DNA of 64,000 bases from an uncultured Clostridia bacterium (GTDB lineage: Bacteria; Bacillota; Clostridia; Christensenellales; CAG-138), in contig CAMKES010000001.1 in assembly GCA_946411635.1 (NCBI GenBank), forward strand, positions 67,168 to 131,167, given 5' to 3'. The notes beneath the pieces were generated by a model, which was not told the DNA's origin, made no database searches, and was given only the letters and a program-made list of their open reading frames with translations. Position 1 is the first letter of the stretch. Each line of letters starts with the position of its first letter. Of this stretch, positions 9,739-18,100 are shown piece by piece. The position numbers were made by a program, and so were the translations under genes.

Positions 9739-11163
9739 ATGAAACGATTGTTGATTGCCCTTTTATCTCTTGTTCTGCTCGCGGCCTGCCAGCCCACGCC
9801 GGAGGAGGACGCGGTGAAGCAAAAAGATACCGTTGCAATGGTCGACACCGTGCTCGAGGCGAGCGCGAACGATTCGGACGGTGCAAAAAATGCTGTGAAG
9901 GATCAGATGCCGGGCCGGCTCGTCTGGGATTACCGCACCGAAACGCGGCAGGTCCCTGTGAACGGCGATGTGCCGATCCGCATTATGACGGACAGCACGT
10001 TTCCGCTGCTGCGCTGTGAGCGGAGGCAGTTTTCCGCCGAGGAGAAGATTGCGATTGCAAAAGCGCTGCTCGGCACGGATAAGGTATATGCCTGGCAGTA
10101 TCAGTTGACGAAAGAGGATCTGGAACGGGAAATAGAGGACGCGCTTCGCGAGATTTCGCCGGAAGAGAAAGCGGAAACCATGAAGGATTTCGGCATGACC
10201 GAGGCGGACTGGGACGCGCTTATGGAAAAGCGGCAGGAGCGTCTGGTCTCCCTGCAGGAGAAATATCGAAACCTCGAGGATGGCATTCCGCTCGTCCTTT
10301 CCGAATGGGACGGTATGATCGAGGGCGGAGGGCAGCTGTTCCTTGTCGGCGCACCCGATCAGACGGACGAGTATCTGAAATACAGCCACGTAGCACATTT
10401 TGAGGGACCGGAGGATCCGAAGGACGTTTCGGTCTCATTTATGCGGAAAGGCGAATGGGATCGAATGCCGAAGTCGGAAGCGGAGGGAGAACTGCTCGGG
10501 AATCCGGTCGTGACGCGAATTGAGACGGACGCATATAACGTGCCGATCGAAGGGACAAATCTCGTACCCGCCGTGCTGATCGCAAAGATGCAGCAGATCC
10601 TTGCGCCGTTCGGCAGCTTTACCGTGGCGGACGTGTTCTCGGTAAAAGAATACGACGGAGTGCGCTGCCGCATCAGCATGACGCCGTTGTATTACGGCGA
10701 TGCAGCGGCGACGTTTCTGACGCTCTCCTCTCGAGGCAAGGATGAGGAAGAATCGCATGGCTATCGGCTCTGGCCGAGAGAGACCGTTGTTGCAACTTGG
10801 GACGAGAACGGATTGTGCGATTTCGACTGGAACTTTCCGCTGCGGGTGACGGAAGTCGTTTCGGACAACTGCCCGCTGCTGCCGTTTGACGAGATCGAAT
10901 CGATTGCAAAACAGCAGATCAATCGCGTATATGCGACGGAATACTGGTCGGACGCGTCGATCACGATTACAGGCGTCACGCTGGGACTCGTCCGCATCGC
11001 CGAGCCGTATCAGATGGATCAGGCGCTGCTTGTGCCGGTCTGGTGCTTCTTCGGCACGGTGGAAAAGCCGGGCTTTTCCACGTGGAATTACGGCGCAGAC
11101 GAACCGCTTCTGATGATCAACGCGATCGACGGCACGATCATCGACCCGGAAGCGGGCTATTGA
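9739..11163 (+). CDS. CQPTPE-family lipoprotein, subtype B (copy 2)
   Basis: This is a 474-residue lipoprotein with lipobox LLAAC (Cys17), then QPTPEEDAVKQKDT. It matches the copy at 1403 throughout: the KQKDT...VDTVLE block, NGDVPIRIMTDSTFPLLR near residue 75, a long charged helix near residue 150 and the C-terminal blocks RVTEVVSDNCPLLPF, LVPVWCFFG and LMINAIDGTIID. It begins 10 nt after the CARDB-like gene with a GAGGGGG site. Function is unknown. Retention of all domains in both B copies suggests both are in use. Confidence 0.85.
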   Translation: MKRLLIALLSLVLLAACQPTPEEDAVKQKDTVAMVDTVLEASANDSDGAKNAVKDQMPGRLVWDYRTETRQVPVNGDVPIRIMTDSTFPLLRCERRQFSAEEKIAIAKALLGTDKVYAWQYQLTKEDLEREIEDALREISPEEKAETMKDFGMTEADWDALMEKRQERLVSLQEKYRNLEDGIPLVLSEWDGMIEGGGQLFLVGAPDQTDEYLKYSHVAHFEGPEDPKDVSVSFMRKGEWDRMPKSEAEGELLGNPVVTRIETDAYNVPIEGTNLVPAVLIAKMQQILAPFGSFTVADVFSVKEYDGVRCRISMTPLYYGDAAATFLTLSSRGKDEEESHGYRLWPRETVVATWDENGLCDFDWNFPLRVTEVVSDNCPLLPFDEIESIAKQQINRVYATEYWSDASITITGVTLGLVRIAEPYQMDQALLVPVWCFFGTVEKPGFSTWNYGADEPLLMINAIDGTIIDPEAGY

Positions 11164-11172
11164 GGAGAAAAT

Positions 11173-12618
11173 ATGAAACGAATCATCATTGCATTGCTTG
11201 CGCTGCTTCTGCTTCTTGCGTGTCAGCCCACGCCGGAGGAGGAGATCGTCGTCAACAAGCAGGACGAGACTCTGGAGCAGAAGCTGCACGCGACGCCGAT
11301 CCCGGCAACGGCGGAAACGGCAGAACCCGGTGCGGATGCCGTGCAGACGGGCGAACCGGAAGCACGGCGCGGGCAGACGTTCCCGGCGCATTGGAACGAC
11401 ACGGTCGCCGTTACGGACCGGCTTACCGTCACGATCGACGCGCCGATCGTCACGCGGGCGGACGGGGTGTACCCGGTTTACCGCACGAGAGAACGAGACT
11501 TCACGGATGCGGAAGTGCTTTCGATCCTGAACGTGCTGCTGCCGAAGCCGGTGAAGCGCTTGTCCGGTGCGGAAACGAAGGAAATGATCGCCGTACAGAT
11601 CGAGAATTTCAACGAGGAAGCGGCGCGCTGGCAGGAATGGCGCGCAAGGGGCTGTCCGGAGGACGCGCGTCCGGACGGCGAGGAACTGACGGATGAAATG
11701 ATCGAGGTCATTCTGAACGAGTATGCGGAGCAGCTTCGCCTTGCGCCCGAGCGGGACGAGGAGCAGCCGGTTTCGGCGTTCGATCCGTCGCTCCCGCGCG
11801 CGGCCTACAGACTGGAAAACGGAAAGACCGCGATCGTCGTTGCGTCGGACCGGACGCTTGCCTTCAGTATCGGAAGCGGCATCCTCTATACGCAGGCGGA
11901 ATACGAGCGCGATCTGCAGTTTCCCGCCGAGGCGGAGTACGACGTCAACGCCTGGAAGCCGGTCACGCTGTCACGCGAAGCGGCGGAAAAGACGCTTTGG
12001 GAAACGCTCGATCGGGTCGACGTTGCGGGCTTTGCGATCGTTTCCGCACAGGGCGCAAACATGATCGGAACCGACGGACGGTCGTCCGAGGCAAGCGGCT
12101 GGCTGTTCACGCTGGCGCGTGATTACGGCGGATACCCGCTCGCGCATCAGGCGCAGGCGGACGGACGGATCAAGTATGCCGAGGGCGACGGATTTGAGGC
12201 GAACGCGCCGATCCCGAAGGAGGAGATCCGGGTCATGATCTCGGAGGACGGCGTGGTGGATTTTACCTACGGCGGCGTCAAGCAGATCGTTCGCATTGAA
12301 AACGAAAACGTCGAACTGCTGCCGTTCGAGGAGATTCGGCAGCGAGCGATCAACGGCCTGAAATACGGCTTTGCCGGATACGGCGTCGGCGAGAACTATA
12401 CCGCCGATTTCACCGTCTTCAAAGCGGTCCTGACGGTCTATACGCTTCGGATCCGCAACGAAGACGATTATTACGAAATGCCCTGCTGGCTGCTGCTGTT
12501 CGAGCACACGCTTTCATCCGGTGACTACACGGTCGGGGAAGCGCTTGGCAAGCAGTATCGCGCGCTGGTCATCAACGCCGTCGACGGCAGCATCGTAAAC
12601 CCGAAGCTGGGATACTGA
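11173..12618 (+). CDS. CQPTPE-family lipoprotein, subtype C (copy 2)
   Basis: This is a 481-residue lipoprotein with lipobox LLLAC (Cys17), then QPTPEEEIVVNKQDET. It matches the copy at 4735: VVNK...EQKLH, QTFPAHW, a DGVYPVYRTR segment near residue 97 and C-terminal NVELLPFEEI, YEMPCWLL and LVINAVDGS. A Pro/Thr/Glu-rich insert follows the lipid anchor (residues about 40-65). It is the last complete gene of the operon. Its first 33 coding bases are nearly identical to the truncated start at 12804. Confidence 0.85.
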   Translation: MKRIIIALLALLLLLACQPTPEEEIVVNKQDETLEQKLHATPIPATAETAEPGADAVQTGEPEARRGQTFPAHWNDTVAVTDRLTVTIDAPIVTRADGVYPVYRTRERDFTDAEVLSILNVLLPKPVKRLSGAETKEMIAVQIENFNEEAARWQEWRARGCPEDARPDGEELTDEMIEVILNEYAEQLRLAPERDEEQPVSAFDPSLPRAAYRLENGKTAIVVASDRTLAFSIGSGILYTQAEYERDLQFPAEAEYDVNAWKPVTLSREAAEKTLWETLDRVDVAGFAIVSAQGANMIGTDGRSSEASGWLFTLARDYGGYPLAHQAQADGRIKYAEGDGFEANAPIPKEEIRVMISEDGVVDFTYGGVKQIVRIENENVELLPFEEIRQRAINGLKYGFAGYGVGENYTADFTVFKAVLTVYTLRIRNEDDYYEMPCWLLLFEHTLSSGDYTVGEALGKQYRALVINAVDGSIVNPKLGY

Positions 12619-12640
12619 ACGCCGCGGGAACATTCCGGCG

Positions 12641-12660
12641 GATTCTCCTGTCGGAGAATC
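12641..12660 (+). terminator. hairpin after the lipoprotein/ABC operon
   Basis: An 8 bp perfect stem (GATTCTCC / GGAGAATC) with a TGTC loop lies 22 nt after the last lipoprotein stop. No T-run follows, so termination is uncertain. A second hairpin (GGGAGGCCG / CGGCCTCCC) lies at 12765-12786, just before the truncated lipoprotein start. Confidence 0.35.
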
Positions 12661-12803
12661 TCAGATAGAACAGTGCGCCGAGGCCGGCGCCCCCTACGGA
12701 TAACTGTTCAAACATGATAGCTTTGTCCGCATCTCATGCACAGGATTCTTAACAACATTTGCAGGGGAGGCCGACCCCGGCCTCCCGCAGGAAAGGAGAA
12801 CCC

Positions 12804-12842
12804 ATGAAACGAATCATCATTGTATTGCTTGCGCTGGCGTGA
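12804..12842 (+). pseudogene. 5' stub of a CQPTPE-family lipoprotein gene
   Basis: A good ribosome-binding site (GAAAGGAGAA) and ATG open a frame reading MKRIIIVLLALA then TGA. The DNA matches the start of the gene at 11173 base for base except one change, up to the codons for residues 10-11. It then diverges abruptly into the integrase remnant. The lipobox is lost, so no lipoprotein is made. The junction lies near 12836. Confidence 0.75.
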
Positions 12843-13390
12843 TCCTCTGCGCATGCATGGGCGTTCGCCCAATGGAACTCGAAAACGTCGGCAAACCCGG
12901 AACCAGTATCGATTGGGAGAACCGTTTGATCAAAGGGATCGGCGTCAAGACGAAAACCGGAAGAAATAGAGAAGTTGTGATCCCGGAAGAAGTCATGGAT
13001 ATCGCAAAAAGATTTCTATCTCCGGTAAACCAGTTCGCGGCTGTTACGAGGACCTGTTGGCAGAACCGCCTGGACAAGCTGTTGGATCACATGGATATGC
13101 CAAGACGAACCGTCGGCGCAGGGAGGTCCACGTATATGACGCGGCTATATCGGAACGGCGTCAAGGAACGTGACGCACAAAAGCTGGTTGGTCATGTCGT
13201 AGGCAGCTCGACGCTCGCAACAAATTACTTAAAACTGGATAACGAATCGTTGAGAAAGGAAGTCGATCGAGTCATCACCTTCGGAAAGAAAAACGAAGAG
13301 GAAACAGAATCGATTGATGACACTATAAAGATAGCCCGAGAGAAGCTTGGCGATGAAAAGCTGATAAAGATTCTTCTTGCACAGATGTAA
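12839..13390 (+). pseudogene. tyrosine recombinase (integrase) remnant, C-terminal catalytic half
   Basis: About 183 residues resemble the C-terminal part of phage-type tyrosine recombinases. GVRPMEL holds the first catalytic Arg, a KTKTGRNREVVIP strand holds the Lys region, LVGH holds the second His, and the putative nucleophile Tyr is in ATNYLKL. The usual HxxR motif reads GAGR, so its His is missing while the Arg is kept. The whole N-terminal DNA-binding half is absent, and the frame begins at the lipoprotein junction with no ribosome-binding site of its own. This is a degraded leftover of an integrated element; the adjacent tRNA-Glu is a plausible former attachment site. Confidence 0.7.
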
Positions 13391-13582
13391 AAGAAAACGG
13401 TGACATCGGTAGGGAACTCGTCGTTGGGGCGTCAGAGGCAATCCGTTGCGCAATGGAAAGAATCAAAAAAACCGAAAATGGAGGAGGAAACGTGAGAAAA
13501 AAAGTATCATTTCCGGGCCGGCGAAAAGAAGACAAGAACGTGTTTGTGCCGGCTACTCCACTTCCACTACACTTTGAATATG

Positions 13583-13604
13583 AAAAAAGCCCCAAATCTG
13601 GGGC
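13583..13604 (-). terminator. intrinsic terminator of tRNA-Glu
   Basis: A perfect 6 bp GC-rich stem (GCCCCA / TGGGGC, loop of 4) is followed on the minus strand by six T residues. It lies directly after the tRNA-Glu 3' end. Confidence 0.8.
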
Positions 13605-13609
13605 TTCTT

Positions 13610-13685
13610 TGGTACCCGGTACGGGAGTCGAACCCGTGTTACCGCCGTGAGAGGGCGGTGTCCTAGGCCACTAGACGAACCGAGC
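13610..13685 (-). tRNA. tRNA-Glu (anticodon CTC)
   Basis: The minus strand folds as a full cloverleaf of 76 nt including an encoded CCA. The acceptor pairs GCTCGGT with ACCGGGT (two wobble pairs). The anticodon stem is CCGCC/GGCGG around loop CTCTCAC, giving anticodon CTC (reads GAG). The T arm is ACGGG-TTCGACT-CCCGT. Its 3' end faces the integrase remnant, the usual geometry for integration into a tRNA 3' end. Confidence 0.95.
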
Positions 13686-13761
13686 ACGCAAGAGATATAA
13701 TACCGAAGATTGTCGGTTTTGTCAATGCTTTTTTTGCATTTTTGCAAAAAGAATTGCGGCG

Positions 13762-14430
13762 TCATTCGATGCGCCAGTCGATCGGTGCCTGACTGGTTTT
13801 TTCCAGCCAGGCGTTCGCCTTCGAGAAGTGCCTGCAGCCGAAGAAGCCGTTGTACGCGGACAGCGGGCTCGGATGCGGCGCCTCGAGCTTGACGTGGATC
13901 GGGTTCGTGACGATCTTCGCCTTGTTGCGCGCGTTCGCGCCCCACAGCAGAAAGACGACGGGCGTCCGCTTTTCGTTCAGCAGCTCAATCACGCGGTCGG
14001 TGAACGGCTCCCAGCCTTTGCCCTTATGCGAATTCGGCTGATGCGCGCGCACGGTCAGCACGGTGTTCAGAAGAAGCACGCCCTGACGCGCCCAGGCGGT
14101 CAATTCTCCGTTTTTCGGTTCCGGCAAGCCGAGATCCTCATGCAGCTCGTGAAAGATGTTTTTGAGCGAAGGAGGCGGCTCTACGCCCTTCTGCACGGAG
14201 AAGCAGAGCCCGTGCGCCTGACCGGGACCGTGATACGGGTCCTGCCCGAGGATGACGACGCGCGTATCCCGAAAACTCGTGTACTTCAGCGCGTTGAAGA
14301 TGTCGTACATGCCGGGATAGATCGTGTGCGTGCGGTATTCCTCGGCGAGGAAGCGCCGCAGCGCCTGATACTGCTCCGAGGCAAAGTAATCGGCAAGCAG
14401 TTCGTCCCAGTCGTTCCCGATATGTACCAT
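13762..14430 (-). CDS. ung: uracil-DNA glycosylase (family 1)
   Basis: This is a 222-residue enzyme that removes uracil from DNA in base-excision repair. The catalytic water-activating motif GQDPYHG is at residues 62-68 and the HPSPLSA minor-groove loop at 186-192. The length is typical of bacterial UNG. The ATG at 14430 is preferred because a GGAGG lies five bases upstream; the GTG six bases earlier overlaps that site. It is transcribed divergently from the NUDIX gene, with overlapping -35 regions. Confidence 0.95.
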   Translation of the reverse strand: MVHIGNDWDELLADYFASEQYQALRRFLAEEYRTHTIYPGMYDIFNALKYTSFRDTRVVILGQDPYHGPGQAHGLCFSVQKGVEPPPSLKNIFHELHEDLGLPEPKNGELTAWARQGVLLLNTVLTVRAHQPNSHKGKGWEPFTDRVIELLNEKRTPVVFLLWGANARNKAKIVTNPIHVKLEAPHPSPLSAYNGFFGCRHFSKANAWLEKTSQAPIDWRIE

Positions 14431-14452
14431 ACGCACCTCCGCATTTTTTTAC

Positions 14453-14481
14453 AGTATACACCAAAGCGCGCTTGCGCACAA
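14453..14481 (-). promoter_or_regulatory. ung promoter
   Basis: On the minus strand, TTGTGC (14476-14481) and TATACT (14453-14458) are separated by 17 bp. The -35 box overlaps the -35 of the divergent NUDIX promoter, so the two polymerases cannot easily bind together. Confidence 0.65.
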
Positions 14482-14501
14482 GAGGCGGCGCGTGGTATAC
14501 T
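14472..14501 (+). promoter_or_regulatory. NUDIX promoter, leaderless layout
   Basis: TTGCGC (14472-14477) and TATACT (14496-14501) have an 18 bp spacer. Only six bases (GCAGGT) separate the -10 from the ATG, so transcription should begin at or next to the start codon. Confidence 0.6.
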
Positions 14502-14507
14502 GCAGGT

Positions 14508-15065
14508 ATGGAATTCATCGAAGCATTGAAACTTTACATCCCGCGCGACGCGCAGGAGGAAACGGACAAGGCGGTCATGCTCGACTGTCTCAGCCGCTTT
14601 CCGGACGTGTATGAGCGGAGCAATCTGCTGTTCCACGTGACGGCGTCCGCATGGATCACGAACGAATCGCGCGACCGCGTGCTGATGGTTTATCACAACA
14701 TCTACGATTCGTGGGCGTGGACGGGCGGACACGCGGACGGCGATCGGGATCTTCTGAACGTTGCCCTGAAGGAGGCGAGGGAGGAGACGGGGCTGCTCTC
14801 GGTGCGGCCGGCGTCGGAGCGGCTTCTTTCGATCGAAACGCTGACCGTCAATCCGCATCGGAAACGCGGGAAGTTCGTTCCGGCGCATCTGCATCTGAAC
14901 GGCACGTATCTGCTGATCGCGGACGACGCGGAGCCGCTTCGCGTGAAGGCGGACGAGAACAGCGCGGTCGCGTGGTTTTCGCCGGAGGAGGCGATCAAAG
15001 CCTGCTCGGAGCCCTGGATGCGGCCGGTCTATCAACGGCTGAACGACCGTATGAAATCGTTCTGA
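14508..15065 (+). CDS. NUDIX hydrolase
   Basis: This is a 185-residue cytosolic hydrolase of nucleoside-diphosphate-linked substrates; the actual substrate is unknown. The Nudix box runs from Gly74 to Leu96 (GHADGD...KEAREETGL). The catalytic REUxEE core appears as KEAREE, keeping the metal-binding glutamates, but the first conserved Glu is Arg80. The WTGGHADGD context is a familiar subgroup in Clostridia. The start is the ATG at 14508, since upstream in-frame codons lie inside the promoter. There is no ribosome-binding site, consistent with a leaderless transcript. Confidence 0.85.
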   Translation: MEFIEALKLYIPRDAQEETDKAVMLDCLSRFPDVYERSNLLFHVTASAWITNESRDRVLMVYHNIYDSWAWTGGHADGDRDLLNVALKEAREETGLLSVRPASERLLSIETLTVNPHRKRGKFVPAHLHLNGTYLLIADDAEPLRVKADENSAVAWFSPEEAIKACSEPWMRPVYQRLNDRMKSF

Positions 15066-15072
15066 TATCGGA

Positions 15073-15097
15073 AAGCCGCGTATAAAGCGGCTTTTTT
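15073..15097 (+). terminator. intrinsic terminator of the NUDIX gene
   Basis: AAGCCGC / GCGGCTT stem with a 7-base loop, running into TTTTTT, eight bases after the stop codon. Confidence 0.85.
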
Positions 15098-15105
15098 CGT
15101 ACAAG

Positions 15106-15136
15106 AAAAGAGGATCGCACGAGGCGATCCTCTTTT
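15106..15136 (-). terminator. terminator of the giant 5'-nucleotidase gene
   Basis: A 13 bp perfect stem (AAAAGAGGATCGC and its complement, loop ACGAG) ends in four T residues on either strand, so it can stop transcription in both directions. It lies just past the nucleotidase stop codon. Confidence 0.75.
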
Positions 15137-15153
15137 ATGTTCAGTAAGGAGTG

Positions 15154-18100
15154 TCAGTCTTCGACGGGAAGCGAAGCGATCAGCTTGACGACGTAGCGGA
15201 GGACCAATGCCGCGTCTTCCGCGTCGACCTTCAGATCGCAGTTCACGTCGGCGTTGAGCGCGCCCTGTGCGGAGAGTTCCGCAAGACCGACGACGGAGCG
15301 GAGGATCATTGCCGCGTCAGCCGCAGTGACCTTGCCGTCGCAGTTCGCATCGCCCCAAACGATCACGGGGAACGTGATGCTGCCGTCCACGGTTTCGGCT
15401 TCGAGCTCATAGACCGAGCCGCCGTAGAGGACGGACGCCGCACTGACGGTATTCAGTGCGTTCGTGGTGAACGCGATGTCGACCGTCTTGCCGTTCGCAT
15501 CCGCAGAGGCTTCGAAGTAGATCGACAGGACGACGTCGCCGTTCTTGATCGTGATTTCCTCATCATCCGCCCACACCGCCATGATCTTGCCGGTCTTCTC
15601 GCCGACGGTCCAGTCGATGAGACCTTCCGCCTTCGCAAAGGTCAGCAGATTCGCGTCGAATGCGAGGAAGATCTGCGCGCTGTTGATCATCAGACCGCCT
15701 TCGGGTGCGTCGGCGACCTTGATGTCGTAGCGATACAGCTTCTTGCCGTCTTCAATGACCGTGACGTCGGCTGCGAGCACGTCTTCACCGACGAACGAGA
15801 ACGTCTTGGGCGCCGAGAAGGTGATGCTGCCGTCTTCGGTGTTGATCGGATCCGCTTCGACGACGGTGCCGTCGCTTACGTAGGAGAAGCCGGTCTTTGC
15901 GCCGTTCGCGCCTTCTGCGAAGACGATGTCGATCTTGGTGCCGTCCGCAACGGGCTTAATGAGCTCGAAGTAGATGGACACGACAACCGTTTCGTCATCG
16001 AGCTTCACGCCGTCGCCGTTGGACGCCCACGCGAAGGAGATGAGGCCGTTGTCTTCGTTGATGCCGGTGCTGCCTTCGAGCACGGACTTGGCTTCGACGA
16101 ACTTCAGAGCGGTGTTGTCAAACTGCAGATATGCCTGCAGACCGACCACTTCGAGTCTCGGGTTGACGTCCTTGACCTTGACGTCGTAACGATAGATGGT
16201 CTTGCCGTCCTCGGTGTATTCCGCAACGTCGTTCGCTTCAACGTCCTCGCCGTAGAAGACCGGGGTGGGTCTCTCGGTGACGATCTTGATGCGGCCTTCG
16301 CCCTTCGGATCGACGTAGCCGGTGACGACGTGCTTGCCGTCTTCTTCAGGCATCGACTGGATGTAGTCGATCAGGACCTGGTTGTCGAGCTTGCCGGAAT
16401 CCTCAAGGATCGTGATGTTCGAACCGAACATCGCGAAGCCGTCGCCCATATCCTTCAGCATGTAGTTGTGGGATGCGAGCGTGTACTTCTTCTCAAGATC
16501 GAGCGGTTCGTATTCGCCGGTCGTCTTGTTCAGGACCTTCACGTTCTTGACGCGATACTCGTCAAGACCCGCCGTGCCCTGCCACATCTTGTCGGAACCG
16601 ACAACGCAGTTCGGATCGAGGTAGGTGTGGATCTCATAGGTCAGACCCGCGACCTGCAGGAAGCCGCCGTTCTCGCTCGGGCAGACGCGCGCGCCCATTT
16701 CGAGTGCGTCGAGGATCTGCTGACCCGTGACCTCCGCGAGCACCGCGGTGTTGCCGAACGGATGGACGTTGATGATCTGCTGGAAGGTGATGTCGCCCGT
16801 CGGGATGTTCGCACGGACGCCGCCGCCGTTGACAAACGCGATGTCAGCGTCGAACATGTAGCGGTACGCGTCGGCGCACAGGTCGCCGAGGTTGGTTTCC
16901 GCGTTGCGGACCGCACGTGCGCCGGTATCCGGATCGTTGACCGTCAGGTCATGATCGGTGTACGCAACGACGGAGTTGAGCAGCGCTTCGAACTCTGCTT
17001 CGATCGCCGAGATGACCGCGTCGACTTCCGGATCGTCCTTGACCTTCTCGGAAGCAGGCAGCAGTTCGAGGCTCATCGTGCCGTCCGCCTTGATCGTCAG
17101 CTTGCCGACGTTCGCGAGCTTCGTGCCGGTCTGGCCGTGGAGAACGTCCTTGTTGTCCTTATCCTTGACCGTCGTGTTGATGACGGAATGGCTGTGACCG
17201 TCGATGAACGCGTCGACGCCGGTGACGTTCGCGATGACTTCGGGAGCGGTCCACGGCTGAGACTGTTCGTCGATGCCCATGTGGCCGACGATGATGACGT
17301 AATCCGCGCCTTCGGCCTTCGCCGCGTCGATCGCAGCCTGCGCCGCGGTGTAGACGCCTGCGCCGGTGGTATCCTGGCAGAAGCCGTAGATGTATTCGCC
17401 CGCATCGTTCATGAAGTAGGTCGGGGTGGACTTGGTGATCGATTCGGGGGTGGAGAGACCGACGAACGCGATCTTCTTGCCGTTCGCTTCGATGATCTTA
17501 TACGCGTCGAGCTTCGCCTCGTTCGTTTCGAGATCCATGAAGTTCGCGGAGAGATACGGATAGTTCGCCTTTTCGATCAGCGTGAACAGCTGGTCCATGC
17601 CGTAGTCGAACTCGTGGTTGCCGAGGGTCGCGAGGTCGTAACCGACGGCGTTCATGATGTCGATGATCGCATCGCCCTTGGTGAGCGAGCCGATCGGGCC
17701 GCCCTGGATGTGGTCGCCCGCGTCAACGAGGATGACTTCGTTGCCGTGCTTTTCGAGCGTCTTCTTGAGGTCTGCAACGCCTGCGTAGCCCCAGCCGTCA
17801 CGGATGCCGCAGTGCACGTCATTCGTGAACAGAACGATCGTGTCGCCGGTGGGTTCCGCTTCGGTGACGATCTTGATGCGGCCTTCGCCCTTCGGATCGG
17901 TGTAGCCGGTGACGACGTGCTTGCCGTCCGCTTCGGGCATCGACTGGATGTAGTCGATCAGGACCTGGTTGTCGAGCTTGCCGGAATCCTCAAGGATCGT
18001 GATGTTCGAACCGAACATCGCGAAGCCGTCGCCCATATCCTTCAGCATGTAGTTGTGGGATGCGAGCGTGTACTTCTTCGCAAGATCGAGCGGCTCGTAT

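Noticed and set aside
12641..12786. A riboswitch or small RNA between the lipoprotein operon and the integrase scar
   Set aside because: Two GC-rich hairpins are present but no known RNA motif or promoter could be recognised; recorded only as hairpins.
13453..13650. A 65-residue plus-strand frame ending GTGVEPVLPP
   Set aside because: It reads through the tRNA terminator and the tRNA-Glu gene on the wrong strand; this C-terminus is a familiar artefact of translating tRNA genes.
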